Counted from the first letter of the stretch, positions 33,207-42,313 are shown. The stretch: DNA of 64,000 bases from Pseudomonas sp. GM21 (GCF_000282215.1 NZ_AKJS01000118.1:47953-111952); one strand, 5' to 3'. Notes: a model not told the origin generated them from the letters alone. Numbers and translations are program-made.

Positions 33207-34334
33207 TTACTGAGGCGAAGCTTCAGTTTTTGGTTTGCCGAAGTGCCACTCGTAAACCACAAATTTGAAGTCTTTCAGGTCGCCCTTGTCGTCGAAAGCC
33301 AGGTCGCCGGTCGGGGTCTTGAACGTGCCTTTGTGGATAGCTTCAGCCACTTTGGCAGTGTCTTCGGACTTGGCAGACGTGATGCCTTCGGCGATGACTT
33401 GCACGGCCGAGTAGGCCGGGAACACGAACGGACCGCTCGGGTCTTCTTTCTTCGCCTTGAACGCGTCAGCCAGGGCGATGTTCGCCGGATCCTGGTCGAA
33501 GGATTTCGGCAGGGTTACCAGCAGACCTTCGGAAGCGTCCTTGGCGATCTGCGAAATGGAGTCGTTACCCACGCCTTCCGGACCCATGAACTTGGCTTTC
33601 AGGCCTTTTTCCTGGGATTGACGCAGGATCAGGCCCAGTTCCGGGTGGTAGCCGCCGTAGTAGACGAAGTCGACGTTGGCTTGCTTGAGCTTGGCGATCA
33701 TCGACGAGAAGTCTTTGTCGCCGGCGTTGACGCCTTCGAACACGGCAACCTTGACGCCTTTCTTCTCGAGAGTCTGTTTAACGGCGGTGGCAATGCCTTC
33801 ACCGTATTGCTGTTTGTCGTGCAGCACAGCAACGATTTTCGGTTTTACGTGATCGGCAATGTAGTTACCGGCGGCAGGGCCTTGGGCGCTGTCCAGACCG
33901 ATGGTGCGGAACACCATTTTGTAACCACGAGCGGTGATGTCCGGGCTGGTGGCAGCCGGGGTGATCATGATCACGCCTTCGTCTTCGTAAATGTCCGAAG
34001 CCGGTTGAGTGGAGCTGGAGCACAGGTGGCCAACCACGAACTTGACGCCGTCGTTGACGACCTTGTTCGCGACCGCGACCGCTTGTTTCGGATCACAGGC
34101 GTCATCGTATTCAACGGCTTCGAGTTTCTTGCCGTTGACGCCGCCTTTGGCGTTGATCTGTTCGATGGCCATTTTGGAGCCACTGAACTGCATGTCGCCG
34201 TATTGGGCTACAGGACCGGTCTTGGGGCCGGCGATGCCGATCTTGATCGTGTCAGCTGCGAACGAATGGCTGGCAACCCCGGCCAGAACCATAGCGGCAA
34301 ACAGTTTGGAAATCTGCTTAGTAGCCTTAGTCAT
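33207..34334 (-). CDS. livK: Branched-chain amino acid substrate-binding protein LivK (BraC)
   Basis: Periplasmic binding protein of 375 residues. The signal peptide ends at SHSFA, and the mature protein begins ADTIKIGIAGP. The type I fold shows GGVNGKKLEAVEYDD and VVGHLCSSSTQPA. It captures Leu, Ile, Val and probably Ala for the LivHMGF importer. It is first in the operon, with a 350-nt upstream control region containing a perfect palindrome. Confidence 0.95.
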   Translation of the reverse strand: MTKATKQISKLFAAMVLAGVASHSFAADTIKIGIAGPKTGPVAQYGDMQFSGSKMAIEQINAKGGVNGKKLEAVEYDDACDPKQAVAVANKVVNDGVKFVVGHLCSSSTQPASDIYEDEGVIMITPAATSPDITARGYKMVFRTIGLDSAQGPAAGNYIADHVKPKIVAVLHDKQQYGEGIATAVKQTLEKKGVKVAVFEGVNAGDKDFSSMIAKLKQANVDFVYYGGYHPELGLILRQSQEKGLKAKFMGPEGVGNDSISQIAKDASEGLLVTLPKSFDQDPANIALADAFKAKKEDPSGPFVFPAYSAVQVIAEGITSAKSEDTAKVAEAIHKGTFKTPTGDLAFDDKGDLKDFKFVVYEWHFGKPKTEASPQ

Positions 34335-34684
34335 AGTGCTCCACTCTTACTGTTGTAGTTTTTATAGTCCTGGCGCCGTAGCAGCAGAACCGGGTCAGAT
34401 ATCTTCGATACCTTCCGGAAAATGCCCCCGGCAACTGTACCGGTACAGTGTAGAGCGCCAATTGTTAGCCTGGGAAGCTGGCGCAAGGGGGCAAAACCCG
34501 AGGGTGTCGCTTTTTTGAAAGAAAAAGACAGAATTGCAGTGGGATGTTAGCTGGCTAATTGCTTGATTCAGCAGCATTCCTTGGCTTTCCTGGGTTTTTC
34601 AATCGGTGACTCAATTGCATCCGGGTTTTGCTGACGGACCACCGACGTTATCATTCGCGTCGATTTCTTTTCCGGACAGGACCC
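34335..34684. other. Control region between livK and the DUF2288 gene
   Basis: About 350 nt between divergent genes, with no ORF of merit. It holds the livK promoter, the 16-bp palindrome at 34434-34449 and, near 34650-34680, the promoter and GGACAGG-type RBS of the DUF2288 gene. Confidence 0.6.
34434..34449. promoter_or_regulatory. Perfect 16-bp palindrome upstream of livK
   Basis: ACTGTACCGGTACAGT is fully self-complementary and lies 100 nt upstream of the livK ATG. The CTGTAC half-sites resemble operators of GntR/MocR-type regulators, but the protein cannot be named. A role in amino-acid control of liv is an inference. Confidence 0.55.
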
Positions 34685-34990
34685 ATGACTCAAGAACCTA
34701 GCACCCTCTATGCCAAGCTGCTTGGTGAAACCGCATCTATTACCTGGAAAGAGCTGGAGCCGTTCTTCGCCAGGGGTGCCCTATTGTGGGTCGACCCGGG
34801 TCTGGATTTGATCGCCGCCGCCGAGGCCGTGGCCCAGGATGAAGGCGAGAAAGTCGCAGCCTGGCTGGCCGCCGATCAAGTCGCCAAGCTCTCTGAAACG
34901 CGGGCGCTGGATCTTTTTGAACGCGATCCAGAGCTGTGGGCCGTGGTGGTTTCACCGTGGATTCTGATCCAGGAAAGGGCGACGAGCTGA
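34685..34990 (+). CDS. DUF2288-family protein
   Basis: Protein of 101 residues started at ATG 34685 after a GGACAGG Shine-Dalgarno. It has LYAKLLGETASITWKELEPFFARG and WVDPGLDLIAAAEAVAQD, matching DUF2288, a family often next to the bra/liv operon in Pseudomonas. The function is unknown. Tyr/Trp-rich helices suggest a small soluble protein. Confidence 0.8.
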   Translation: MTQEPSTLYAKLLGETASITWKELEPFFARGALLWVDPGLDLIAAAEAVAQDEGEKVAAWLAADQVAKLSETRALDLFERDPELWAVVVSPWILIQERATS

Positions 34991-35190
34991 GTCGTTGCAC
35001 TTTATTGGTGCGCCATGTTGGTGGCTAAAAGTGTGTAGGTGAGTAGCGTGATGGCATGTTGCCGTGGAGAAAGGCCACAGGCATGGCCAGCATCACGGTG
35101 ACGTAAACGTAACGGGAACAGTTCAGTAAGCAGCCGATGGGCTGCTTAATTGTTTCCGGATGTTGGATTTGTGGCGGATTTGAGGCCCGC

Positions 35191-35272
35191 CATCGCGAGC
35201 AAGCCCGCTCCCACATTCGACCGCATTCCTTCGGGGGAACTCGGTTAAATGTGGGAGCGGGCTTGCTCGCGA
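35191..35272. repeat. REPIN-type inverted REP pair
   Basis: CATCGCGAGCAAGCCCGCTC and GAGCGGGCTTGCTCGCGAA arms face each other around a ~40-nt spacer with ATTCCTTCGGGGGAA. Typical Pseudomonas REP doublet. The rest of 34991-35299 contains no gene. Confidence 0.85.
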
Positions 35273-35299
35273 AGGGGGCGACGCGGTGTTAAGCCGGTC

Positions 35300-37495
35300 T
35301 TATGCGGTCTTGCCAGTGTGGTTATTAAGCGAAATAACCTTGGTCTTGCCAATCCGGTGACGGTAGATCTCGCGCAGGTACTTGATCGCCTTCTTCACGC
35401 AATCACGTGACAGACGAATGTCGTTGATCGAGACAAACTTGTCTTTGTCATTGATCAACTCGCGGTACTTCTTCTCGTACATCGGTTTGATCGCGTACCA
35501 GTTGGTATCGAGGATCTTCGCCGGGTTCTCGAATTCATTGAGCAAGTCGTCGATCCGGCCTTCGTCGAACTCTTCATTAATAATGAAGTCGAGGATCGAG
35601 TTATCCAGCGTCTCGTCAAAGCGGTACGGGTTCTTCGCGAAGCAGCGTTTGATGAACGCCACGATCAGCGTCAGGAAGTCGTCCGACAGGCACGGGCTCT
35701 TGGCGATCAGAGTGGTCAGCGACAAGTTGGCCGATGCACCGATGACCAGCGCGTAACGCTTGAGCGTGGTGTTCGGGAACAGGCTGTTGAGGTGGGTCTT
35801 CAACCGGTTCAGGTCCATGTAGGACAACTTGTAGTCTTTGGGCAAAGACACAATCGACACCACCGACGAGCAGTTCTTGAAGAAATGCAGGTCGTGCAAC
35901 GCCGCCGCGTCGTAACCGGAATTCTTGTACTGTTCCAGCGAGGCGCGATAGCGCTTGGACTCGATCGGCAGCAGGCTGATGCCTTCGATGGCCTGGGTCA
36001 CTTTGTTGAAGTGCGGCAGGTCGATGGAGCGGAAGAACAAATCGTCGATGTTCAGGCGCTGTGGCTCTTTCTCGAAGACCTTGAACTTGTCGCTGCTGGG
36101 CGGCGGAGTTTCCGGTACCACGGATTCGGCGTAGGCAATCGCCACCGGGCCGGCGAGGCTCATGAACAGGTCGTTGGCGTCGAGGCGAATGGTTTCGCCG
36201 ATGTCGATGCCGGCGCGGCGGAAATAGTTCTGGTCGTAGTCCGTCGTGACTGCTTGCGCTGTCAGGATGTTGAAGATCTGCTGCGAGATGTATTGGTTGG
36301 CGTGTTTTTCCATGGCATTGACGTCAATGTTCTGGATGTTGCCATCATCGCTTTCTTCGGCATAACGCATGATGTCGTTGGAGATCAGCATCATGGCGTT
36401 CCATGGGCGGATACGCCCCATGACGCTGGCTTCGCTGCTGTCTTCATTGGCGAAATTGTAGGAGAAGTCCCACTCTTCCGACAGGTATTTGCACAGCAGG
36501 CGGCCGGCGTTGATGTGCAGCGCCTCGGACATTTCGCTGCGGTGGTCGGAAATGTTCGGCAGTACGCAAATGCCGCTGGTGAAGATCGGCTCGAAGACGA
36601 AGGAATGACCGCTCTTGCTGTCGTGCTCGTCCATCGGCTTGGTGTCGAACGTTTTGTTCATGTACGAGTGCTGCTGGGCCAGGCCGAATTCCGAGGCCAT
36701 GCCCGAACCGGTACCGCCGCCGGCGCTGAAAATCGAGAAATACAGGCGCGACTGGTTGGCCTTGATCCCGCAGCTGTCGATCAGGTACGAGTGAATCATC
36801 TTCCAGTCCGGACTGGAGAAACGCTGGGTGTCCTTGTTCAGGATGATCTTGGCCAGGTACTGACCGAGGATCGGCGCGTTACCGGCACCACCGGCGTGGA
36901 CTTCCGACAAGTCCATGATTTTCATTTTGCTGTAGTCGCGCAGGAAGCCGCTTTTTTCGCCCTTGCGCGAGAAACGGATGCGACCGGCAATGTCTTTGTC
37001 CAGGTCACCGAGCATCACCAGCGGTTCCACCAGGAACACCGGTTTGGCGCCCTTGTTGGTACCCAGGCGCAGGTTGTTGCGAATCCATTGCGCCGGGCTG
37101 TAGCCCTTTTCCGCAAAACGTTTGTCCGGCGACAGACGGTCTTCGTTATTGAATTCGTTGAGGTAAAACTTGCGGGCGTTGTACACCAGCTCCGCAACAT
37201 CCAGAGCGATGTTGGAGCCGCAGCGGCCCAGACCAATCAGGCACACCGACGGGAATTCCTGATCGCTGTGTTGTTCGCTGGCGCCTTCCAGATGGGGCGG
37301 GCGCGGGAACACCATGTCGCGCAGGCCGTCGAGGTTATCGAGGATGCGATCGGTATTGGTTTCAGTGAAATACAAGTATTGCTGAGTGGCCAGCGGGCGC
37401 GCCGGGGTCAATGGCTTCAACGGTGAGGGGCTGTTCGCCGCAGGGCTCAGCAGCAGATCGGAGACCGCAGGGGCCGGGTTATTTTTAGAAGTCAT
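35300..37495 (-). CDS. Tubulin/FtsZ-superfamily protein, unusually long (731 aa)
   Basis: Large cytoplasmic protein with tubulin-superfamily signatures in order. The nucleotide-loop motif IGLGRCGSNIALDV is at 87-100 (compare tubulin GQCGNQ and FtsZ GGGGSNAV). HAGGAGNAP is at 200-208, and the diagnostic GGGTGSG at 259-265. An H7-like helix HANQYISQQIFNI (398-410) has the guanine-contact Asn position. A T7-like loop IRLDANDL has D439 and D442 in place of the FtsZ catalytic Asp pair. The N-terminal ~45 residues are Pro-rich, and residues ~450-731 are a long C-terminal region of unknown type. FtsZ has about 390 residues. Codon use looks native, and no partner gene is adjacent. It was not assigned to TubZ, PhuZ, BtubA or CetZ. 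Confidence 0.85.
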   Translation of the reverse strand: MTSKNNPAPAVSDLLLSPAANSPSPLKPLTPARPLATQQYLYFTETNTDRILDNLDGLRDMVFPRPPHLEGASEQHSDQEFPSVCLIGLGRCGSNIALDVAELVYNARKFYLNEFNNEDRLSPDKRFAEKGYSPAQWIRNNLRLGTNKGAKPVFLVEPLVMLGDLDKDIAGRIRFSRKGEKSGFLRDYSKMKIMDLSEVHAGGAGNAPILGQYLAKIILNKDTQRFSSPDWKMIHSYLIDSCGIKANQSRLYFSIFSAGGGTGSGMASEFGLAQQHSYMNKTFDTKPMDEHDSKSGHSFVFEPIFTSGICVLPNISDHRSEMSEALHINAGRLLCKYLSEEWDFSYNFANEDSSEASVMGRIRPWNAMMLISNDIMRYAEESDDGNIQNIDVNAMEKHANQYISQQIFNILTAQAVTTDYDQNYFRRAGIDIGETIRLDANDLFMSLAGPVAIAYAESVVPETPPPSSDKFKVFEKEPQRLNIDDLFFRSIDLPHFNKVTQAIEGISLLPIESKRYRASLEQYKNSGYDAAALHDLHFFKNCSSVVSIVSLPKDYKLSYMDLNRLKTHLNSLFPNTTLKRYALVIGASANLSLTTLIAKSPCLSDDFLTLIVAFIKRCFAKNPYRFDETLDNSILDFIINEEFDEGRIDDLLNEFENPAKILDTNWYAIKPMYEKKYRELINDKDKFVSINDIRLSRDCVKKAIKYLREIYRHRIGKTKVISLNNHTGKTA

Positions 37496-37691
37496 TGTGC
37501 GCCGTCTACCTGGACTTGTTGGTTGAGCGACAACTGTCGTCGAACCTTCACGGAATGGGGTCTCGCGTCTTTTTTTGCGCGTATTTGGCCCAAGTCTCAG
37601 GGACTCGCCTGAGCAGCAATGGGGGGAATCCTTTCCTTGGTCATGATGAATCGGCCAATATTCGGCGTTCTTTAATCAAAGGAGAGGCTAA

Positions 37692-38579
37692 ATGATGTCA
37701 ACGCTACCTTCGTTGGGATTCGCCGGGATCGGTCTGATGGGCCTGCCAATGTGTCGGCGCCTGTTGGCGGCGGGCTATCCGTTGACCGTGTGGAATCGTA
37801 ATCCAGCCAAGTGCGCGCCGCTGGTTGAGGCTGGTGCCCGGCAAGTGGCAACCCCCGCTGAACTGTGTCAGCACGCCGACATCGTCATGCTGTGCCTGGC
37901 GGACACCACCGTGGTGCGTGAGGTGGTTTTTGGCCCGGCCGGGGTGGCAGTGGGGGCGAAAAGCGGTCAGTTGCTGGTGGACTTTTCCAGCCTGGAGCCC
38001 AGTGCTACACGAGAAATGGCCAAACAGTTGATCGACACCACCGCCATGGGTTGGCTGGATGCCCCGGTGTCTGGCGGTGTGGTCGGCGCCGAGTCCGGCA
38101 GCCTGGCGATCATGGTGGGTGGCGAGGCAGGGGACCTGCAGCGAGTGCGTCCGATATTGCTGGCCCTGGGGCAGCGTGTCACCCATATGGGCGGTGTCGG
38201 GGCAGGGCAGGTGACCAAGGCGTGTAATCAGATGATCGTGGCGTGTAATGCGCTGGTCATCGCCGAAGTGGTGGCGCTGGCCGAGTGTTCCGGGGTTGAT
38301 ACCCGATTGATCGCCGAGGCACTCGCCGGTGGTTTCGCCGATTCAAAACCGTTGCAGATCCTCGCTCCGCAAATGGCCAATAGCCAATTCGAACCGGTGA
38401 AATGGCATGTGCGCACGCTGCTCAAAGACCTCGACAGTGCCGTGAAATTTTCCCGCGAACAGGGTTCGGCCACGCCACTCAGTGGGTTGGCAGCACAGCT
38501 GATGCGGCTGCATGGAAGCCAGGGGTTCCTGGAAAAAGATCCGTCGACGTTAGTGCAGATGTACCGCGAGCCAGACTAA
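37692..38579 (+). CDS. NAD(P)-dependent beta-hydroxyacid dehydrogenase
   Basis: Protein of 295 residues of the beta-hydroxyacid dehydrogenase family (tartronate-semialdehyde reductase GarR/GlxR, 3-hydroxyisobutyrate dehydrogenase). It has the Rossmann motif GFAGIGLMGLPM, the substrate loop DAPVSGGVVGAESGSLAI and the catalytic Lys in GAGQVTKACNQ. The start at ATG 37692 or 37695 follows AAAGGAGAGG. The exact substrate is unknown. Confidence 0.88.
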   Translation: MMSTLPSLGFAGIGLMGLPMCRRLLAAGYPLTVWNRNPAKCAPLVEAGARQVATPAELCQHADIVMLCLADTTVVREVVFGPAGVAVGAKSGQLLVDFSSLEPSATREMAKQLIDTTAMGWLDAPVSGGVVGAESGSLAIMVGGEAGDLQRVRPILLALGQRVTHMGGVGAGQVTKACNQMIVACNALVIAEVVALAECSGVDTRLIAEALAGGFADSKPLQILAPQMANSQFEPVKWHVRTLLKDLDSAVKFSREQGSATPLSGLAAQLMRLHGSQGFLEKDPSTLVQMYREPD

Positions 38580-38582
38580 GCC

Positions 38583-38948
38583 TCAGGCGATTTGTTCGTA
38601 GGGGATTTCGAATTCCGGCTGCAAGGCTGGAAGGCCGAACGCTGCCCGGGCCGCGTCGCAATCCACATTCGCCTCGCCATTTTCCCAGGACGCTTCGAAC
38701 TCACGGCAAGTGCTGGAACGTTCGTTGTAAATCGAGCATTTGACCTCACTGCCCACGTCCCCCACCAGGCCGATGCAGCGGGTGGGTTTGCAGTCGGTGC
38801 CGAGCATCGCTACCCGACTGGGGCTGATCGACGCAACCAGGTCGTCAGGCACCGTTCCCCCGGCCGAGGTGCATTCACCCCAGAAAAAAGACACACGGAA
38901 ATGAGAACAGCAGGCACCGCAATTCAGGCATGGGCTGACATCGGACAT
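38583..38948 (-). CDS. YkgJ-family cysteine-cluster protein
   Basis: Protein of 121 residues. CLNCGACC near the N terminus, CKPTRC and CSIYNERSSTCREF give the Cys pattern of the YkgJ/Fe-S-cluster-like family (zinc or iron-cluster binding). The function is unknown. It is convergent with the dehydrogenase, whose stop is 3 nt away. Confidence 0.88.
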   Translation of the reverse strand: MSDVSPCLNCGACCSHFRVSFFWGECTSAGGTVPDDLVASISPSRVAMLGTDCKPTRCIGLVGDVGSEVKCSIYNERSSTCREFEASWENGEANVDCDAARAAFGLPALQPEFEIPYEQIA

Positions 38949-39240
38949 GGGGCGTTTTTCTAAGGATGAGTGGGCGCGCGGGGGAGCGGACAGGGTCGCT
39001 ATTCTAGGCTTCGCTACGGGCTTTGGAAGGGGGGGCGAAAGGTATTTTTCAATGACGGGTGGCTCCGTGAAAATACGGCCTGATACCCGTGAATCCTGGG
39101 CCTGGCGATCAGCAAGGCTGCTTGGATGCCATGAACTGATATCAGCCTTACAAATAATGACAGACAGTGTTGGCAGGCCTGTCTAGATTGACGGTTCCGG
39201 GGACAGTGAGACCCCAATAACAAGAAAAAGAGACGGACCC

Positions 39241-40590
39241 ATGCAGAACTCGACCCAAGCGGCGAATGCCTGGCGCATTCTGTTCCTGTTGTTTCTGGCC
39301 AACCTGTTCAACTTCTTCGATCGTACCATCCCCGCCATCATCATCGAGCCGATCCGCATGGAATGGCACCTCAGTGACTTTCAGCTGGGGATCGTCGGCA
39401 CCGCTTTCACCCTCGTTTATGCCATAGCCGGCCTGCCTCTGGGGCGGATGGCCGATACCGGTTCGCGCAGCAAATTGATGGGTTGGGGCCTGGCGGTATG
39501 GAGCGGGCTGACGGCGGTCAATGGGCTGGTGGGCAGCTTCTGGAGTTTCCTGATCGTGCGCATGGGCGTCGGTATCGGTGAAGCCAGTTATGCACCCGCC
39601 GCCAACTCGCTGATCGGCGATTTGTTTCCGGCACATCGCCGGGCGCGGGCGATGGGCATCTTTATGCTGGGTCTGCCCTTGGGATTGCTGCTGGCTTTCT
39701 TTACCATCGGCGCAATGGTCAAGGCGTTCGACAGCTGGCGTGCACCGTTCTTTATCGCGGCGGTGCCGGGGTTGATCCTGGCGATCTTCATGTTCTTCAT
39801 CAAGGAGCCGAAACGCGGCGCAGCAGAAACGGTGCAGGTGTCCCAGGAACGCATAGACCGGCCGATCCGTCGGGTGCTGGCAGTACCGACTTTCCTGTGG
39901 CTGGTGATGGCGGGTCTGTGTTTCAACTTTGCGACCTACGCCTGCAATTCATTCCTGGTGCCGATGCTGCAGCGCTACTTTCTGATGCCATTGCAGGAGG
40001 CTGCAGTGGCCACGGGTGTGATCGTCGGCGTCACCGGCCTGTTCGGTCTGACGCTCGGTGGCTTGGTCGCGGACAAGATTCACCAGCGGGTGGCCAACGG
40101 GCGGCTGTTGTTCGCAGCGTTCAGCCTGATTATCTCGACCCTGTGCACGGCGTGGGCGCTGCATGCCGGGCGAATCGAGATCGGCGTGTTTGTGGCGGTC
40201 TTCAGTGTGGGCTGGTTATTTGCCTATAACTTCTACACCTGCGTCTACACCGCGATTCAGGACGTGGTCGAGCCACGCTTGCGGGCCACGGCGATGGCGC
40301 TGTTCTTTGCCGGGCTGTATTTGCTGGGCGGAGGTTTGGGGCCAGTGGTGGTGGGCGGTTTGTCCGACCACTTTGCGCACACGGCGATGCTGGCGGCCGG
40401 TGCCGAGCAGATGACCGAGGCATTCAAGGCGGTCGGCCTGCATGACGCCATGTACCTGATCCCTGTGGCGTTGTTCTTAACCATGGTGTTTCTGTTTATT
40501 GCATCGCAGTGCTTTGTGCGGGATGCGAAGCGGATGAAGGAAGGGTTGGTGGCGGTGGTTGAGCCGGGAGTTGCTGTGGCGACTGCCTAA
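39241..40590 (+). CDS. MFS transporter, spinster-like
   Basis: Inner-membrane transporter of 449 residues with about twelve helices. The first helix carries NLFNFFDRTIPAIIIEPI, and loop 2-3 has the MFS signature GRMADTGSRSKLMGWG. RMGVGIGEASYAPAANSLI resembles the spinster/NhlI-type group. The substrate cannot be told. The RBS is AGAGACGGACCC-like and the gene is monocistronic. The 292 nt upstream hold nothing recognised. Confidence 0.88.
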   Translation: MQNSTQAANAWRILFLLFLANLFNFFDRTIPAIIIEPIRMEWHLSDFQLGIVGTAFTLVYAIAGLPLGRMADTGSRSKLMGWGLAVWSGLTAVNGLVGSFWSFLIVRMGVGIGEASYAPAANSLIGDLFPAHRRARAMGIFMLGLPLGLLLAFFTIGAMVKAFDSWRAPFFIAAVPGLILAIFMFFIKEPKRGAAETVQVSQERIDRPIRRVLAVPTFLWLVMAGLCFNFATYACNSFLVPMLQRYFLMPLQEAAVATGVIVGVTGLFGLTLGGLVADKIHQRVANGRLLFAAFSLIISTLCTAWALHAGRIEIGVFVAVFSVGWLFAYNFYTCVYTAIQDVVEPRLRATAMALFFAGLYLLGGGLGPVVVGGLSDHFAHTAMLAAGAEQMTEAFKAVGLHDAMYLIPVALFLTMVFLFIASQCFVRDAKRMKEGLVAVVEPGVAVATA

Positions 40591-40608
40591 AGATGTTCAA
40601 GGGAGTTT

Positions 40609-41031
40609 TCACTTTTGGTTTTTGTCTGCTACCCGCTTAGGGGTGGCAGACATTATCAGGCCAATCACGCCCAAAAAAAGAATGACCCCGATGATACTGT
40701 TTAATGTCTCTAGCACAAATAAACCAATCACGAGTATTCCTAGAAGTGAGGAAAGTAATAGGGCGGAATGTGTAATAAAAAAAATAAGTAGTCTTACAGG
40801 AAATGATTTGGATTTTGTAAAAAACGATAAAAAAATGCCTGCGCTCGAAAGTATGATGGCTGGAATGCCTATGGATATCAGTGCTATCGTCGACAGTAAT
40901 ACAACGGATAGGCCAGAGGTGTCGGAAAGATCTTTTGAGTTTGGAGGGAGCTGGATTGCTGCATGAAACAAGGAAAACCAGGCGGCAATGAATAGTACAA
41001 ATGAAGTTAGTAGTCGTTGGTATGGACGCAT
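40609..41031 (-). CDS. Four-helix membrane protein, likely immunity to the colicin-M-like bacteriocin
   Basis: Small inner-membrane protein of 140 residues with four hydrophobic helices (about 9-26, 45-72, 79-102 and 105-128) and short loops. It lies 101 nt downstream of the colicin-M-like gene in the same orientation and in the same AT-rich DNA. M-type pyocins in Pseudomonas are known to have four-helix immunity proteins of this size (PmiA-type), so immunity is the best guess. No direct similarity could be checked. Confidence 0.6.
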   Translation of the reverse strand: MRPYQRLLTSFVLFIAAWFSLFHAAIQLPPNSKDLSDTSGLSVVLLSTIALISIGIPAIILSSAGIFLSFFTKSKSFPVRLLIFFITHSALLLSSLLGILVIGLFVLETLNSIIGVILFLGVIGLIMSATPKRVADKNQK

Positions 41032-41132
41032 GGAGTGTTGCTCCTGTTATATGGATTGGTCGCCGTTGTGTGCGCGACCAATTTTACTTCTAAGAATAAC
41101 ATCCCAGATTGTAATGTGTTCTTGATAGGGGG

Positions 41133-41963
41133 TTAGCGTTCTATTGTGATCACATTCGTCCCCTTAATGGCTATTTGGTAGGGTTGGGCGTTTAAGTATT
41201 TTTCAACGGCGGCAAGAACGCGGGTGGCACTTTCACCTATTGCACTGCGAAAATCGCTTGGGTTAGCGTCGTAGATGTCATTGTAAGATCGAGCGCCTCC
41301 ATTGAAGGACAATTTGCCGCTTTCATGTTTCATGATTGTGCCTTCAATTTTTAAAGTGATATTGCCAAGCCACATCTCGGTGAGAAAAGAGTTTGAGCCG
41401 GTATTGTACGGTACCTTATCTAGAACAATTGCTGTTTGCCCCGTCGGAGCATTGATGAGCGCCGATTCCAGCATTGGTATCGTTGTGCTAGAGAGTTTCA
41501 AACCCAAACTGTTGATATTCGTTTCAGCAGTAGCTCCTTTTCCAAAAAGGAAATGGCCAAAGGCGGCAAATACAGTTAATAGCCCTCCAGACAATCCTTT
41601 GGACTCCGGAACAGATCCTGCTTTGAAGTTTTTAGTTGCGTAATGTAGTGCTTGTGCGGGCGATATGTTCGGATTCAAGCAGATATAGTTATCGGCAAAT
41701 GGAATGGTTTGCATGTCCCGCATTATGGATTGAACTATGCTGGTAGCAATTCCGTTTTTAATATATGGCTTTTGTTCGTCAGTGATCTTTATGATCATTT
41801 CGCGCCACATGCCTTGGCTGTAGTAAGCGTTGCGTTCCTGTTGTTGCGCGGTGAAAACCAGTGCAGGGTTTGGCGATGGCCAACTGACTCCTCGTGTTGA
41901 TGAGGAATATCCTGGTGCAAAAGCTGTAATGTCGAGGGGAGGGAGAGTTAATCCATTACTCAT
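41133..41963 (-). CDS. Colicin-M-like lipid II-degrading bacteriocin
   Basis: Protein of 276 residues from ATG 41963 (TAGGA 8 nt upstream). No signal peptide. The C-terminal third has the colicin-M pattern D-x-Y-D-x5-[HR]: D229-I-Y231-D232-ANPSD-F238-R239. Colicin M has His at the position of F238, needed for activity in the E. coli protein, so the activity of this version is uncertain. The preceding WLGNITLKIEGTIMKH and FNGGARSYN fit the catalytic domain. Lipid II hydrolysis in the target periplasm is the family reaction. The N terminus would hold receptor binding, but no TonB box was clear. Confidence 0.75.
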   Translation of the reverse strand: MSNGLTLPPLDITAFAPGYSSSTRGVSWPSPNPALVFTAQQQERNAYYSQGMWREMIIKITDEQKPYIKNGIATSIVQSIMRDMQTIPFADNYICLNPNISPAQALHYATKNFKAGSVPESKGLSGGLLTVFAAFGHFLFGKGATAETNINSLGLKLSSTTIPMLESALINAPTGQTAIVLDKVPYNTGSNSFLTEMWLGNITLKIEGTIMKHESGKLSFNGGARSYNDIYDANPSDFRSAIGESATRVLAAVEKYLNAQPYQIAIKGTNVITIER

Positions 41964-42313
41964 TGTAAAATCCTAAAATATTTTGTGGTTGTCAGTAGCG
42001 GATGCTACGTGTATCGCTGTGCTTGGTGCGGTGGTCTGTATTTTTATACTAGAGTGTTAATAGTCGGAATGGGTCTGAGAGTTGAGTAGGAAAGTTCGTT
42101 TTGAGCGCGGGGAGGGGCGACGTTAAATGTGTTTATTTGCTGTTCTATGGCTTTAACGAATTCTCCTATTCGGTTGTCAGAAATGTCCTGCGCAATTATT
42201 AGAAAGCTCCGCTTGGAAGTTTGAAATCTTGAACTGACAGAACCAAAAATTCGTCCAATAAAAAAGCCCGCATCGCTGCGGGCCTTTTTTATTGACGCAG
42301 TAGATGCGGAAGA
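41964..42313. other. AT-rich region with a possible gene remnant
   Basis: About 350 nt between the bacteriocin and rapA. On the minus strand an open frame of about 65 codons runs from 42265 to about 42049 (KRSFLIIAQDISDNRIGEF, VKAIEQQINTFN), but it has no ATG, GTG or TTG start. It may be the tail of a gene whose front was lost, or chance. The rapA terminator is at 42258-42290. Confidence 0.35.
42258..42290. terminator. Bidirectional terminator after rapA
   Basis: AAAAAAGCCCGCA / TGCGGGCCTTTTTT stem with A- and T-runs on either side, 24 nt after the rapA stop on the minus strand. Confidence 0.92.

Noticed and set aside
34535..34577. The start of a 60-codon minus-strand frame in the livK upstream region
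   Set aside because: Low-complexity and overlaps the palindromic control region. No gene features.
35792..37426. A 544-codon open frame opposite the tubulin-like gene
   Set aside because: Repetitive Val/Gln/Arg composition typical of antisense frames. GGGTGSG and the other motifs are on the minus strand.
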